Source of the DNA: Apostichopus japonicus | Taxonomy: Eukaryota > Echinodermata > Holothuroidea > Aspidochirotida > Stichopodidae | Direction: 5' to 3' | Assembly: GCF_037975245.1 (NCBI RefSeq) | Contig: NC_092571.1 | Span: 7,606,501-7,670,500, forward strand | Length of the DNA: 64,000 nt | Shown here: positions 11,650 through 25,900 of the stretch, piece by piece | How the letters are laid out: every line of letters begins with the position of its first letter | Numbering within the stretch: position 1 is the stretch's first letter | Position numbers and translations under genes: made by a program | Notes under the pieces: generated by a model | Told to the model about the DNA's origin: nothing | Database searches by the model: none | The model's input: only the letters and a program-made list of their open reading frames with translations

Positions 11650-14320
11650 TGCCATCGAAGCAAAGTAGCCAGGAACATAAAGTACCAGCGTGCATTCAAT
11701 TATTAACTGTCTATTCTTAGCTTAAGTTGTCATCTCTACACTTTAAATGGATACCAAGGTCTAAGATTTAAAAGATATTTAACACAAAGGACACTTCCAA
11801 TACCTCTCATCTCCCAGTACCTCTCGAAATCGTATGAGTTATCGCCGATAAAGTTTCGAATTTTGTTCATTTGATTTGGATTGGTATATTACGCAATCAC
11901 TTGTGATGTCATACATGCAAAACACCAGTCTTTTGTTTTTACTTGATGCAATAAGGACACCTCTCCTACTGAGTTTACATCTAACTATTGAAAACAAGAA
12001 TATAAGTTAGAAAATAAACTCTTGTCACACAATTGAATTTCAAAGTTTCATAATTACTTCATAATACTTCAAACAGTTCAAAGTTTTAAAAAAATTGCAA
12101 TTGTTGGTGAGGTCCATATATGACATCACAGAGATCAAATAACTGCAGAGAAAATGCAAAAAAAAATGAATAAACTTTAACAGTGGTCCATCAAATGTTA
12201 GGATGCATCACCCAGGATCTGCTGTTAGGACTGAGCCACATCCCACCAGTCACCCACCCTTCAAATCAAAGTTAATATAAATGCATGAAATCTAGTTTGG
12301 ACTATGGATTTGGTATTAAAATTCACTTCATCGATCTTAGTGCGGCAATCTTCCAAAGCTGTACATAATTTTATTTACGTCCTGAAAGATCAAGGTACCC
12401 ACCAAAAGGCTTTTGCAACCCATTTTTGGGTTAATACTGTTAAGACTGTCCGTCTACTATACTTTATATTGTTACAACTGAACACCTCCTTACCCTATAA
12501 GTACAACCTTGGTATTCACCAATATATTTATTTAAGATATTTTTACAATTCTTCTGAACTCACCTTGAAATGTTTATCAAAATTGATGGCAAAATATTTT
12601 TTATATCTGCCAAATTACCTTTGTTTGTCACTTCCACTTTCATAAAATATTTGCTTTTTATCCAAGAAAAAAAAATTTAGTGAAGACATTTGAATATAGT
12701 AATCATATTTCTTGCAATCTTTTTGAAGCTGTGATCTTTTGAAATTCCATGTATGCTATAACATCATAATTTAATGTTTTAAAGACATACCAAGAAAGTG
12801 CCCATTAGCTATAAGCTTGAGCCCGCAAACCACCATCTGGGTTGTAGACCGGTTTTCCAGCTGAAATCCTACAATAGACTGGGGTCAAAGAATGACCATA
12901 CCTCTGCATACCTCAGACTCTGTGTGTTGTAATGAAAATGCAGATTAGGATCAGAGGTGACCTTTAACACCATTGTTGTTTGTTATGCGGGAAAATAGAC
13001 ACATTAGTAGAGGTATTGATAGCAGCCCATCACATCACAAAACTCATGATTTTGCACCTCATCTTTTATTAGACAAACGTGATCTTCCTGTTCAAGTGAT
13101 CATGAGAACATGGTCTGATAACAAGCACAGGGGCTAAAATGAATGTGCAGAGGTTCAGATCAATTCATCTTCAAGTTGTTTTAAAATCTGGAAAAAAAAA
13201 GGTATGGGGTCTGGTACGTAATGTAAACGTGGCCTCGGTGCATAGAAGGATGACGGAAGCTGCATGTAAATAAAGGCGTGAGCAAATCAACTCTGCTTGT
13301 TCACGGGGCATAATCTGTTTACAGCAGAGATAAAGTTACCGTGAGCTGAGCTCCAGAAAGTGTTGAAATTAGTAAGCTATGGCAAGTGGGCAAATTAGTT
13401 AGCTATTGCTAGTGGGCAAATTCTTCATGTCTGAATTCTAACTCTTACCCACCATAGCACCATCTGTGACTTCAACAATTATCTGTAATATATGTATTTA
13501 TGTAAGTGTATTGTGTCATTACATGATAGCTGAGTATTAGGTGTACATTTTTTTAAACAAAGAATTCGTTTTTATTCAAGTATTGTAGAAAGCACATGTA
13601 GTTGTTACAGATGTACAGTAAACATTTGCTTTTAAAAAAGTTTTGATTATTTTTAGGTTTGTTTGCTGTGCCAGTGAGCTTAAATCTCTCAGGATATGTA
13701 GAAATAAGAAGTGTATCGCTGGAATCCTGGAATGAAAGTTAAGAAGGGGTGGGTGAGGTGTAATTTGGGTTATATTGGAGGGTGCGTGATAGGCAGGTGT
13801 AGTTAAGGGGGCTTGGAGTTAGAGAGAGAAGGGAGGGGGTCATTAGGGATAGGGCTAGGGAGAAATTTGATCTGTGATCCATTTAAGTGACAGGCCCCTA
13901 ATGTTTCCTGATTTGCAGTCGGGCATTTAGGGTTAGGTTGGAGTGGATGGGGGAGTATTGGGGGTGGATGTTAGGGTTAAGGTGAGGGGGGATACTTTAC
14001 CTGTGATACAATTAAGTGGCATGCACCTTTTTGTGTGTATTTGTTTATTTATATGCACAGGGGCTGGCATAACTTTCATTTATAGTCCTACACCTGTTGT
14101 TCAACTGTCAAGTTCTACCACTGGATTTCCTTTTCATGTGGATGATCACATAACATGATCTTTGTAACTGAAAGAATTAAATCTCTATCCTTCTATAACA
14201 AAAATAAAATAGCCAAATGTCAACTAAATGATGTACCACTGCCAAAGACTATGTTCATTATAAGACATGAACAGGCTGTGGGGAGTTGACAATTCACCTT
14301 GAAGATCCGTCCATGATGAC
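11650..14320. other. Intergenic region without recognisable gene
   Basis: AT-rich sequence between CEP104 and the foldback element at 14323. Open frames (for example 12304-12645) encode low-complexity Leu/Tyr-rich peptides with no motif. G-rich stretches with scattered TTAGGG-like words lie at 13740-14000 and are not a regular telomeric array. Confidence 0.5.
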
Positions 14321-14322
14321 CA

Positions 14323-14476
14323 GGGCTCTATTTCATAAAAGTCAAGAACATTCTTATCTTGGGCTTAAGAAGATTAATCTTTCGTAAGATAAGAATTATT
14401 TCTTGTTAAAACTTCTTAAGTGACTTACGAAGAATTATTAAGAAGTTTCGTAAGTATTATTTATGAAATAGGGCCC
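14323..14476. mobile_element. Foldback MITE with GGGCYCTATTTCATAAA terminal inverted repeats
   Basis: Left end GGGCTCTATTTCATAAA and right end TTTATGAAATAGGGCCC are inverted repeats. The interior is also self-complementary (AAGAACATTCTTATCTT, TTCGTAAGATAAGAA, CTTACGAAGAATTATTAAG), so the whole 154 bp folds. Such GGGCCCTATTTCATAA-ended elements are common non-autonomous DNA transposons in marine invertebrates. A target duplication was not resolved. Confidence 0.75.
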
Positions 14477-14479
14477 AGG

Positions 14480-15450
14480 TCTATCTCAGCATTTAGTGCA
14501 TGTTGATCCTTTGAATTTTCTTGAAACCATAGAAACACACAACTTCCTCAGATATCCATGACAGTTATGCTTTATCATTTCCCAAGTTGTGTTTTAGAAG
14601 AAAGTAATGAGGTAAGGAAGTAAAATTGAACACACTTTATTAAAAACTGGTTTATTTAGTGATTTTTTTTGCTCTTCATAAATGTATACTTCATATAAAA
14701 TAATTCACAATGTCGATCATTTGTTAGTATTCAAAACAGAGATTCTAACTTTCTTACTTTTTGTCCTATTCGTTTCAAAATCAGCTGCATGATTGTTGCC
14801 ACTGATGTTGCCTTTTAGCTGTTTTTATCAGAAGCTTGATTGTAGATTTTTAACTCTCTCCGGGCATTCTTATTTACATAATCGTTTTCAGATGTTAGAT
14901 AAAGATAAATGTTCACATAGAGACATTCTCAAGTTGCAAAATATGGGAAATATAGAATTATATTACATATTTGTAATATATGGCAGTGTTATTAATATTC
15001 CAATTCTCATGTATATTTATTGTAGAAGCATACAGGTATTAAATATTCATGACCATTTTAAAGAGGTAAGAACTAACAGTTTGATTATTCATGATCTACA
15101 TTAATATGGTAAACAGTTGTTAACAATTGTCAATCTCTGTGAGAAAGAAAACAACACACCAATTATTTAAATGAGTTAAATTGAGGTATTTAACAAATGT
15201 TCATTAACTTAGTAAACATATTAAAAGGAAACATCATATTGGAGGAATCAGTAAGAGGCGATAATCGAGACTTTGAAAAAAAATATATTTGTTTAGCAGT
15301 TGTGCATTCACAAAATAGTTCTGAAATAAATTACAAGTGAAAATGGAAAATTGCTTTCATATATGTTTGTCCTTCTTCTTGCTGTTATTATCCCATTCAT
15401 AAACATGTATTGTACGTGGGGATGATATATTGTAGTCAGTTGGCTGCTGC
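14480..15450. other. Intergenic region, nothing recognised
   Basis: AT-rich sequence; one 103-residue frame (14793-15104) has no domain, codon bias or splice context that would support a gene. Confidence 0.5.
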
Positions 15451-15458
15451 AGCCTATG

Positions 15459-15472
15459 GTTACCATAGCAAC
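15459..15472. promoter_or_regulatory. RFX X-box-like palindrome (GTTACCATAGCAAC)
   Basis: Exact fit to the RFX consensus GTNRCC-N(0-3)-RGYAAC with a 2-bp spacer. It lies 1.5 kb upstream of the TCF19-like start codon and 4 kb downstream of CEP104. The neighbouring AGTAACCATGG adds a further half site. Binding is inferred from sequence only. Confidence 0.5.
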
Positions 15473-15954
15473 AGTAACCATGGAATTACATTGTGTCGAT
15501 AATTAATAGGTACTATAGGAGGAACATCGTGGTTAAATAGGAATAGGTGGGGTTCCAGTTTTGATTCCTTTCACGGCAAAAGGAATCTATGCGAGAATTT
15601 TTCAAATGTTCAGTTGCGGTCTAACGGGGATCCTGTCTCTATACGTAACAACGGGAAGTTTCCCTCAGTTGTCAATGAATTGAAAGAACACCGTACAGAG
15701 CATAGAAAATTGTTAATTTGAACATTAATATTTAACGACTGGCAACAGTATTTTCGTGTCAATTCGGATCTTCAACTTTCTACAAGTTGAACAGTAGAAA
15801 TGATGTATTATTTAGTAAATGTAAGCTACTTAGTGTACTTATGAATTCGGCTTAGCAGTGAAACAATGTGTTCTTGTCGGCAACAATGTCGCTTCAAAGA
15901 GTATCTCTGTCGTTAGATATCCATACTAACACATCCAGGCGCGTTTTATGCGAT

Positions 15955-15968
15955 GTTACTATAGTAAC
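15955..15968. promoter_or_regulatory. Second X-box-like perfect palindrome (GTTACTATAGTAAC)
   Basis: A 14-bp perfect palindrome, one substitution per half from the X-box at 15459. About 1 kb upstream of the TCF19-like start codon. Confidence 0.35.
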
Positions 15969-16969
15969 TTCTCACTAACGCAGCAACGATGAACATAGAC
16001 CTTTGCTGAAATACACACGAAAGAAACCAGCATGCTGTTGTTGGGGGGTGGGGGTGTTTTTTCCGGTCAATTTAGAAAGTACATCATTTAGAGTTACAGT
16101 ATTCGTGGCTAAATGTGGTATTATATTTAGCCTCATACAATCCGATAATCTTGCGTATAAAACATCGAAAATGTAATAATTCCTAAACCAATGCAGCTTT
16201 TCTTACGTTTGTCTCAAGTGTGTATTCATCAGATCAGACAGGTCAACGAAAGTAGTTGGGTTTAAGAGGATGATTTAGGAGAAAAGTTACCTCAGAAGGA
16301 AAGCTACTTCAGATAATATAAAGACCAAAAAGTCGTTGAGTTTATTTAAGAAGCATATAAGAAAATACATTATCACAACATACTTATATGGTCTATATGC
16401 TATATTTATATATATTAAGTAATTATACATGTATAGTTAAATTCTCTTTGAACTAGGACAATGTTATCCTGTCTAGTTATTACTCCTGAAAGTATCTGTA
16501 TCATGCTGCTCATTCAACTTCTATTATATCTTTTTTCCTTACCAGGGAGTCTTCTACTCTGTTAAGCCAATTCAGGCTTTATAGAAGACTTCCTTTCACA
16601 TTGTATTTTTTTTGTGATAAAACAAATAAATAAACAAATAAACTTCTGGCTGATAAATGTGTTTGTAAAGACAGGAATAACGAATGTAGTAGAAAACTCC
16701 AAACTCCATTACAACACTATATAGTTACTTTTTAAGAAAAAGTCGCCCAAGAAAGAACCTGGGAACGAAAACCAAACTACCGAACGACTAATCCGCTTCC
16801 AACCCCAGTCCCTTGCATCGGGACTGTACATTTGTGTCATCGTTCGTTTTGGCAGATGGAACGTTTAGTTGTTAATGTGCTACCCAATCGCTCAATAGCG
16901 GGAGTTTTCACTTTCGCAAAATAAATACTTTTTATTCCATGAAATACAAAATGCACGAGTCTTGTTACT

Positions 16970-19900
16970 ATGAGCAACAGTGTTATCCAAATGAGAAGAG
17001 TTGGGAATCCAGCCACCTGTCACGGCGTGAAAGATACATTTCGGTAACTAATCTGTCTACGCAAGCCTATATCTAGTGTATACAAACGTCAGCTCAGTTG
17101 CCTTTAGACTAACTCAATAATAACAGGTTACTGATACTAGTGTTACTGTTAGTGTTAGCGCTACGCCATGTATACTCTTGTAGACTGAATGCCTATGCAT
17201 AGACATAAATGTGTATTACCTAACATAACGCTGCGCGGTGTAATTGTAAAGGTATGGTAGATGGAAAGCTGTTGACTAAAGCCTGCAGTCTTACCTTGCA
17301 CTCAATACTGGCGGCTATTCCACTGTGCACCCATAGTAACAACGGGTAGGCCTGCATTAACTTTAACAGTAAAAAAGCATCAGTATATCACAGTTTATTC
17401 CTAGGGAACCTGGAACTGTTACTAATAGGCTATATAAATTTGTAACTTGAATATTAAATATGAGGATAAAGGGCTAGGTATGCCTAGCTTATTCTACAAT
17501 GTCAAAAATTTGCTTCAGGCTAATTGTGAGGTGCATGATTTCCCTACTTTGCTCTATATAATATTTATACTTGAGTAGGCCACCACTTAAAGGATGTGTA
17601 GACTCGTGCAAAAAGAAACGTCTTATGCCGGTAATCTGACCTAGTTTCGAATGAGGTGTAACAGAAGTATAAGACACCAGTAACACCACCATCGATCCCA
17701 GAAAATAAACACACAGCTTGCTACCGTCCGTAATTAGACACTAGTGTACAGTCAGTACATACAGCTGTGGTCAATACCCACAGCACAGTGTATAAACGAT
17801 ATAGCGATGGACATCTCAGGTCCAGCTAAAGATAACAAGGAATCACGTTTCATTACTGTCTGCATTTTGTAGCGACACGAACAAAACGTCACTTGCAAGC
17901 AACAGAAAGTTAACTTTTTTCAGATGGCCGCACGCGGCTTGGGGCGAGTCTTCAATGCCTTTTACGTTAGTGGGACTTGGAGCATGGGAGAATTTACAAC
18001 AACCTGAGCATACACATATTAGAAATGTAGAGTATATTGAATATGGTAGACCTACCACCACTATAATGTTGAACATGCATTAGGTCTACCTCCTTTTGTT
18101 AAAAACCAATATTTAGTGCCATTGAGGGAGGAAAACTTCACAGCCTTTGCACATTCTGCTTGATGCCAAAAAGTATCTTGTCAATAATATTTAGCATGAT
18201 GTGAAAAAGTTGACATTCTCAAGTTCAAGTTTTTAGCAAAGACATTTTTTAAGCAATGCTCTCCAAGGTAGTTTCTGAAATTGGCAACCAGGTGCAAACA
18301 GCCTCCGAATGTGTTTCATGGAAAATGTACAGCTCTCAGCCTTTCAAAGTATCAAAGTAGGAACCAATTATATACAAATCTTCATGATCACGTTACTCTA
18401 GAAATATTTTAGGAGTTTAAATGATTGAAAGTAAAGATGATGAACTATTTTCATGTTTTCTTTCAGGTTATTGAAAGATGAGACTGTCATTGGTCGCAAC
18501 TCCATGGTTGTTGACTGTTATATCAACTCATCACTACATCCTAAGTTAATCTCCAGGGAACATGCCATTATTTCTCAGACGAGAACAGAAAATGGAATGG
18601 TCGAATTAACCATTCAAGACAGAAGTGTAAATGGAACATTTGTGAATGATAAAAAGGTAACGTTTCCAGAATGTTTTAGCAACCGCTTGCATTTACAACC
18701 AAATGTTCTCTCAAGATTGCCATGAAAATAAACTTCAGCACAAAAAAGTATTGCAATGTTGTATTCATGCCCCAAAGGTGTACTGTCCATAGAATATGCA
18801 ACCTTCCATAGCTAACTAAAGGAGTGTTAGCTCAGTGGTTAAAGTCGGTGCCTTTCAATCATAAGGTCCCGAGTTCGAGTCACTCCAAGACAAGGGCGGC
18901 GGAAGCACTTTTAATCTGGGGGGGCACCGACATCAAAGGGCACTTTGCAGAAATTCGATTGGACTGATGTAGTCTTATATTTAGTACCCTTTATAACTCT
19001 TATTGTATTATTTTTTTTTGCGTATACACATCACTCCATCAACGCCCCCCCCCCCCCACCCCTTTCATAGAAAATATGCATACTAGCTCTGCAATATCCA
19101 AAGTTGTATGCACGACTATCTGAGCGGAGCGCCACCATCGGTTGGCGCGGAGCGTACAAGAAAATTTTTGGTTTTACAAACCCTCAGATGGCCAGAAACG
19201 GCCCTTCCCGAGTGTTCATTCCGGTTCCCTGGCCTCTTGCTAACTTGAGACACCTCAATTTTTATGTAGAAAAAGGGCACATTTTTAACCCTGAGGAAAA
19301 GTGGGGGGGCACGTGCCCCCTGTGCCCCCCCGGTTCCGCCGCCCTTGCTCCAAGATTAATGTATGTCGTACAGTTACATACTGTAGTTGTTAACAATTCA
19401 TAATCATGGACGTTAAAATATGAATCTAAGAGACTGACTTCGGTCAGCTTGCGGCTTTGATAAGCCAATGATGGCTTCTTCGCAAGTTCCTGCTTGCAGG
19501 AGGATCTAAAATACATACATACTGTACATACAAATCACTGCAGTAACTGTCGGCACCTTGCAGTGTGAAGCTGTTGAAATGATAGAAAAAGAACACAAGG
19601 GATCATATCCCTTTAATGTTGCACATCTAACAATTTGCCAAAACAGTTTGTAAAATTACAGATTGTTGTACAAAACTTTCTGTCTGACTTCTGCAAAACT
19701 TCTGACAGAAACACAAGTTTCTGTCTACCTTTTCTTATTACAACACAAAGACTTTCACCGGTAGGTCAATATTTTCATCGTCTCTATCATTGATGTTTTG
19801 TCACTATGTTGATATGAAAAACTTGATCAGTACTGTATAGAGAACTTTTATGGGACCTGTAGTTCAGGTTTTCACTGTCATTAATTTACATCATTGTCAG

Positions 19901-22900
19901 AATCATTGTTATCATTGCTGTTGGGTACCACCATTGTTATGTTATCGATGTCATGAAATAACAATCAAGCAGTCAGTCATCAATCGATAACTTTCAGAAG
20001 AAAAGCTCAAAAAAGAAAACCATTTCAGACTAGTTCATTATTTCTTGTTAATACAAAACATGTCACTAATCTTTGGCGCTTCAACATGTCTAAGTTATTT
20101 AGTTGTATCATAATTACTTTTGAGAAGAATGTCAAGCCTTGCAAACTATTGTCCAGTCTTAGTCATGCAGAATGTTCGTTTCGGTGTCCCTTCATCATTT
20201 AAAAAAAAACATAAATTTTTGTGCCTGAGCGATGCCTGTTACAGTACCTGTTACAGTAACACTATACTTCTCATACTTCATATGAAATACTATATTTATG
20301 ATTGCAAACAAAATAAACAAAATCCAATTATCGATGAGTTTTTCTTTCAATTTAAATTCATGATTAGTATTGAAAGGTTCAACTATTTCAGAAATTGCAG
20401 ATTAAGAAACATTAAGTCACTTTTGTGGAGCTATGGAATGCCTTTTTCTTATGTATGTCCTGATTTATTGATTTATTCAATTAGGCTTTTTTAATTCACT
20501 TTCCTTTTACCCAATCTGTTTGCAGTTTGTACGTTCCCGCAATGTTGTTCCGTGTAGTATACATATAAAAAGTGAAGATTTTATGTTACAAATCATATGC
20601 AAGTTTCTGATCACATTGATGATTAACGATAAATAAAGGGAGGGGAAAAATTATATAGTAACAATATTATTATATAACTCAAATTTGCTACAGATTCAAG
20701 GCTCCATCCACATTTCTGTTGGTGACACTGTAACATTTGGCCATCTTCAAGGGATCAGAGTTAAACCATGGGAAGTAGCTAAACAACCCAACTCTGAATT
20801 TAGATTCAAGGTGAGAGACTCGTTTTATATATCTACAAACTTAAAAAATCACTTTGAAGACCGATTTTGGGTAAACCATTTCCGCTATTCACAGTTATGG
20901 ACATACAGTAGGTGAACGCATGATGTTTTACAGGTTCATATAGAGTTGTAGAAAACAAAAAAAATTGTCTGAAATACATCTATACCTTAGCATCGATCTC
21001 GATTTCATATTTGTTGGTAGAAAAATCACTGCCAACTAAAGGCATTAAAATAAAAGGGGGGGGAGAAAGGCAAAAATATGAATAAATATTGGAAACGACT
21101 CTATTGATAAAGTAATTGCTTCCTGGACGACAAATTGTCCAATTTTTTGTAATAAAGACAAAGCAAGATTTTTGAAGTGAAAAAAACAATAAGTTGCCAC
21201 TAAAGTACTTGAGTAAACTGGAGACTATGCAGTTACCTTTGTTATTTATTCTGGAATCTAACGTTTTTGGGGCAAAATGACGATAAAAAAGAATGTTTCA
21301 CCAGAAAAAAAAGCATTGTAATGTGAGGATATCCTAATATAGTGTTGAAAATGGTAATTCAATGTGAGGTAACATCATCCAACTTTACATACACGTTTTC
21401 ATATCTATGTACATTAATATTCGTCTTATTTGTTGTTTACAAATTTTTAATGTTTTAAGCTGTTGTTATCAACCAATTTCCATTGTATTTTTATATGATT
21501 GGCTGAATAAATATCTATCTATCTATAGTTGATGTTTCTCTTCTTTTCTCTCTTTGGCTTGAAATGATATTGTGTAGATAGAAGAGGTCACAGAACAGCA
21601 ACCTGTTTGCAGTCCCTCGTCAGTCAGACGATCGTTAAGCAGCTGTAAGAATAGCCCATCCAAGACACTCGCTGATGATGGTTCTTCCAACAGACAACCT
21701 TTGGGCAGCTATAATCACAACCAATCCAACAAGACATTGAATAGAGACATAAATAAAACATTGAGCGTTTCTGTCAAGGATGCTGTCAGGAAGATAGAGA
21801 ACATACCCACAGGAACGCACAACGAAAAAAGAGACGAAGAAACAAGGAATGGCTTGAAATTAAAATTGACGAGGAGATCTTCACCGTTGAGTAACTGTCA
21901 TGTTGGATTAGTTGGGAGTGAATCTGGCACTAAAGGAAAGGATGCTGACAGGCAAGGAATCAAAGAGAACTGTTTAAACCGAGATGAGCAACGCTTACGA
22001 GAGAGGAGTGAGATTACAAGGAGAGAGGGCGCTGTGGATTGCGAACCGATCAGTAATCGACTAGAGGATGACGACTGTATTACATCTTCGTTCGGTGAAA
22101 GTATCGTGCTTCCACCAAGTAACATTCTTCCAAAGCAACTTATTCTGGGAGTGCCCGCATGCAGAGTTCAACCTGTAACTCAACAAAAGACATTTACGGT
22201 CGAACGAAAGTTCGACTTTCCCTTCCTTAGCGGAGTGGGAAGCACCAGCGCATCTAAAGATGATGAAACAGGCGATGGGGACTCGACTATCGGTAAGTTA
22301 AAAAATATAGCAGCTGTGACCATGCCCTATCTCAAATATAGAAAAGTTATGTCAAAAATGTTCATCATTTACCAAACTCTGAGTGAAAACTACAGTATTT
22401 CTGAATGTGACAGGGTCAATAATTGCTAAGTAAATTATACATTCAGTTTAGGAGAAAATCTAGGATGGTGTCTTAGTTTGATAGTTTCCAGTTGATTTCA
22501 TGTGCAACAGATTAGTCCATAAGGAAAAATTAGTAGGTCTGTGAAAAGCTTTCTGGGGGACTTTGAAGGCAAAGGGATCCGTGGGGAACTGCCAAGCAAT
22601 TTAGTCATTGAAAGTGGAAGCTAGGGCCTGTGAATGTTTTAGTGATTTACATACCCTGTCGAGATTGAACAAGTCTGAAAAGCGCCATGTATATTGTTGG
22701 GCAAGAAAACAAAGATATTCTTAACCTCGGCCCCAACTATTATGGTTATTGTATGCTGGAAATCTTTATGGTGAACAACTCTCTCAAACAGCTAAGAGAT
22801 ATGTTAAGTTTGGGAGATATCTGAGTTTGAAAGTTGTCTGTTTTCGGCAGTCGTCTTGTGATTATGTAATGTCATATAGTTTCACTAGTAGGATCTAAAT

Positions 22901-25900
22901 TTGTTTGACTTTCTCTTCGTGTTTCGTTTCATATATTTTTCAAGGTAGAATATTAGCAGGTTGACAACGAAACCCATCCTATCATGACAACTTGACAAGT
23001 TAAGAGCTTCAATAGTTTATATTCAGCATTTGTAGGAACCCATCTCCATTACAGGAAATAAAGATTGTAATTCAATTAAATAAATAAAAACATGCAAATT
23101 TGGTTGCATATGAGGCTTGATGATGTCATATTTAGACTTGATCAAGTCTCCAACCTTCAGGAACTTCAAACCTACAGTAGCTATTTGGCGAAGTTGTTCA
23201 TAATAGACTACAGTTATCTCTCTTCCATAGACCAATGAATGAATAGTGTTGGGTTCTGTGTCTCCTATCAAGATCTTTTCATATTTTTTCCAGAGAGTGA
23301 TGAAGATATCTTTGCCATTACGTCTAAAGTTAAGAGCAAAGTTGAGAGGCTTCTAGATGAGGAGGAAGAGGAAGACTCTTTCTCACCAAAGTTTCCCTCC
23401 TTTTCTGATGATGTCCTACCGACGTCTCTAGGCACCGCTGGGACTTCTATCGGAGGGATTAACAACAGCACGAGATTCTACGACGACAGGCGGAAATCTA
23501 TTCCTCAGACAGGAGTCAAGCCAGGTATAGAGAATGTCTCAAATAAATATTTTCATTTTTTCATCTGAATTAAACCCCTAGGCATGGAATATTTTTTCTG
23601 GTGTCACATCCCAAAATGGTCTAATTTGATATACAAGTGTAAGAGACACATAGCAGGTTTGTATACAGGATTCATAGTATTTTATAATTAAGAGAACAAT
23701 TGTTCAGAACCTTCCAAACTGTTACACACAAAGTGAATACTAAAGTATTCCCTGCTGTGTACAAGTGGTGGACTCAAACTTGAATGATAATGATATTTGA
23801 TCCATCAAGGTCTATTGGAGCTGTGTTATTTACTTCATTAATTTTTTTTCCAGAACCCCATCAAAGTTCATCTCTTCAAAGAAGAATTAATAAATTTTAG
23901 CTATTTTAACTTCTTTTGACATTTTCTGACATCACCACTGGTGTCAATCACGACATCACAACTTATGTCTTAAATCTCACGTCACATTTGATATCAATCC
24001 TGACAACACTGATATCAATCCTGACAACACTGATACCTGTATCAATCCTGACAACACTGATATCAATCCTGACAACACTGATCATATCAATCCTGACAAC
24101 ACTGATATCAATCCTGATATCAATCCTGACATAACTGATATCAATCCTGACATCACTTCTATCAATCCTGACAACACTTCTATCAATCCTGACATCAATG
24201 ATATCAATCCTGACAACACTGATATCAATCCTGACAACACTGATATCAATCCTGACAACACCGAAATCAATCCTGACAACACCAATATTAATCCTCACAT
24301 CACTGATATTAATCCTGACATCACTGATATCAATCCTGACAACACTGATATCAATCCTGAAATCACTGATATCAATCCTGACAACACTGATATCAAACCT
24401 GACAACACTGATATCAATCCTGACATCACTGATATCAATCCTGACAACACTGATATCAATCCTAACAACACTGATATCAATCCTGACATCACTGATATCA
24501 ATCCTGACAACACTGATATCAATCCTGACAACACTGATATCAATCCTGACAACACTGATCATATCAATCCTGACAACACTGATATCAATCCTGACAACAC
24601 TGATATCAATCCTGACAACACTGATCATATCAATCCTGACAACACTGATATCAATCCTGACAACACTGATCATATCAATTCTGACAACACTGATATCAAT
24701 CCTGACAAAACTGATCATATCAATCCTGACAACACTGATCATATCAATCCTGACAACACTGATATCAATCCTGACAACCCTGATATCAATCCTGACATCA
24801 CTGATATCAACCATGACAACACTGAGCAGTCAATCCTGACAACACCGAGCAGTCAATCCTGACAACACTGATATCAATCCTGACAACACTGATATCTATC
24901 CTGACAACACTGATATAAATCCTGACAACACTGATGTATATCCTGACAACACTGCCATTAATTCTGACAACACTGATGTAAATCCTGATAACACTGATAT
25001 CTATCCTGACATCACTGATATCAATCCTGATATCACTGATATCAATCCTGACAACACTGATATCAATCCTGACAACACTGATATCTATCCTGACAACACT
25101 TCTATCAATCCTGACAACACTGATGTCAATCCTGACAACACTGATATCAATCCTGATAACACTGATATCTATCATGACAACACTGATATCAATCCTGAAA
25201 ACACTGATATCTATCCTGACATCACTGATATCTATCCTGACAACACTGATATCAATCCTGACAACACTGATATCAATCCTGACAACACTGATATCAATCC
25301 TGACAACACTGATGTCAATCCTGACAACACTGATATCTATCCTGACAACACTGCTATCAATTCTGTTTCACCACTGCTGTCAGCTCGGACATCACCAATG
25401 ATCTAGTCACCACTGATATTCTGAGATAACTATTGATATTAATTCTGTCTTTACTGCTGACATATTCTGCATGATCAATTCTGCTATTAATTCTGAGATC
25501 AATCCTTCCCTCAGCAACATCCTCTTCATCAACCACTGAACTCAATGCAAGAAAGAGGAAATCAGATGGTGTGCTGCCCTCAGCCAAGAGGACAACGACA
25601 GAGTTTGAAGTATGTTCAGCGTCAGAGTGTCTCAGACCAACTGGGATCATGATACCGTGGGTAAGTTAAGGGTGGAGCCATTTGTGTTTCCCATGTGAAC
25701 ATCTCTTAGCCAGGTAAATACACTTGAATAGAAGTTATAAAGAGTTTATTTATATCACAAAACAGTCATCAACACCTGGCTATTAAAGACAAAATAACAC
25801 ACACAAAAGAAAAAAATTCATAGCATACATTTTGTGGCTATGTTTGTGGCTATGTTTTGTATATGTTCATTCACTCTGTAATGGGTTTCTCTTTCTCTCT

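Noticed and set aside
13740-14000. Telomere-like TTAGGG words
   Set aside because: Scattered and irregular within G-rich intergenic DNA; no tandem array.
20120-20494. 124-residue plus-strand frame in a TCF19-like intron
   Set aside because: AT-rich, Phe/Tyr/Ile-rich peptide without motif, lying between well-supported exons of the same strand.
23963-24814. 283-residue minus-strand open frame of ISVVRID repeats
   Set aside because: It is the translation of the 21-bp minisatellite. Unit length divisible by three keeps several frames open at once; no start context, domain or splice support.
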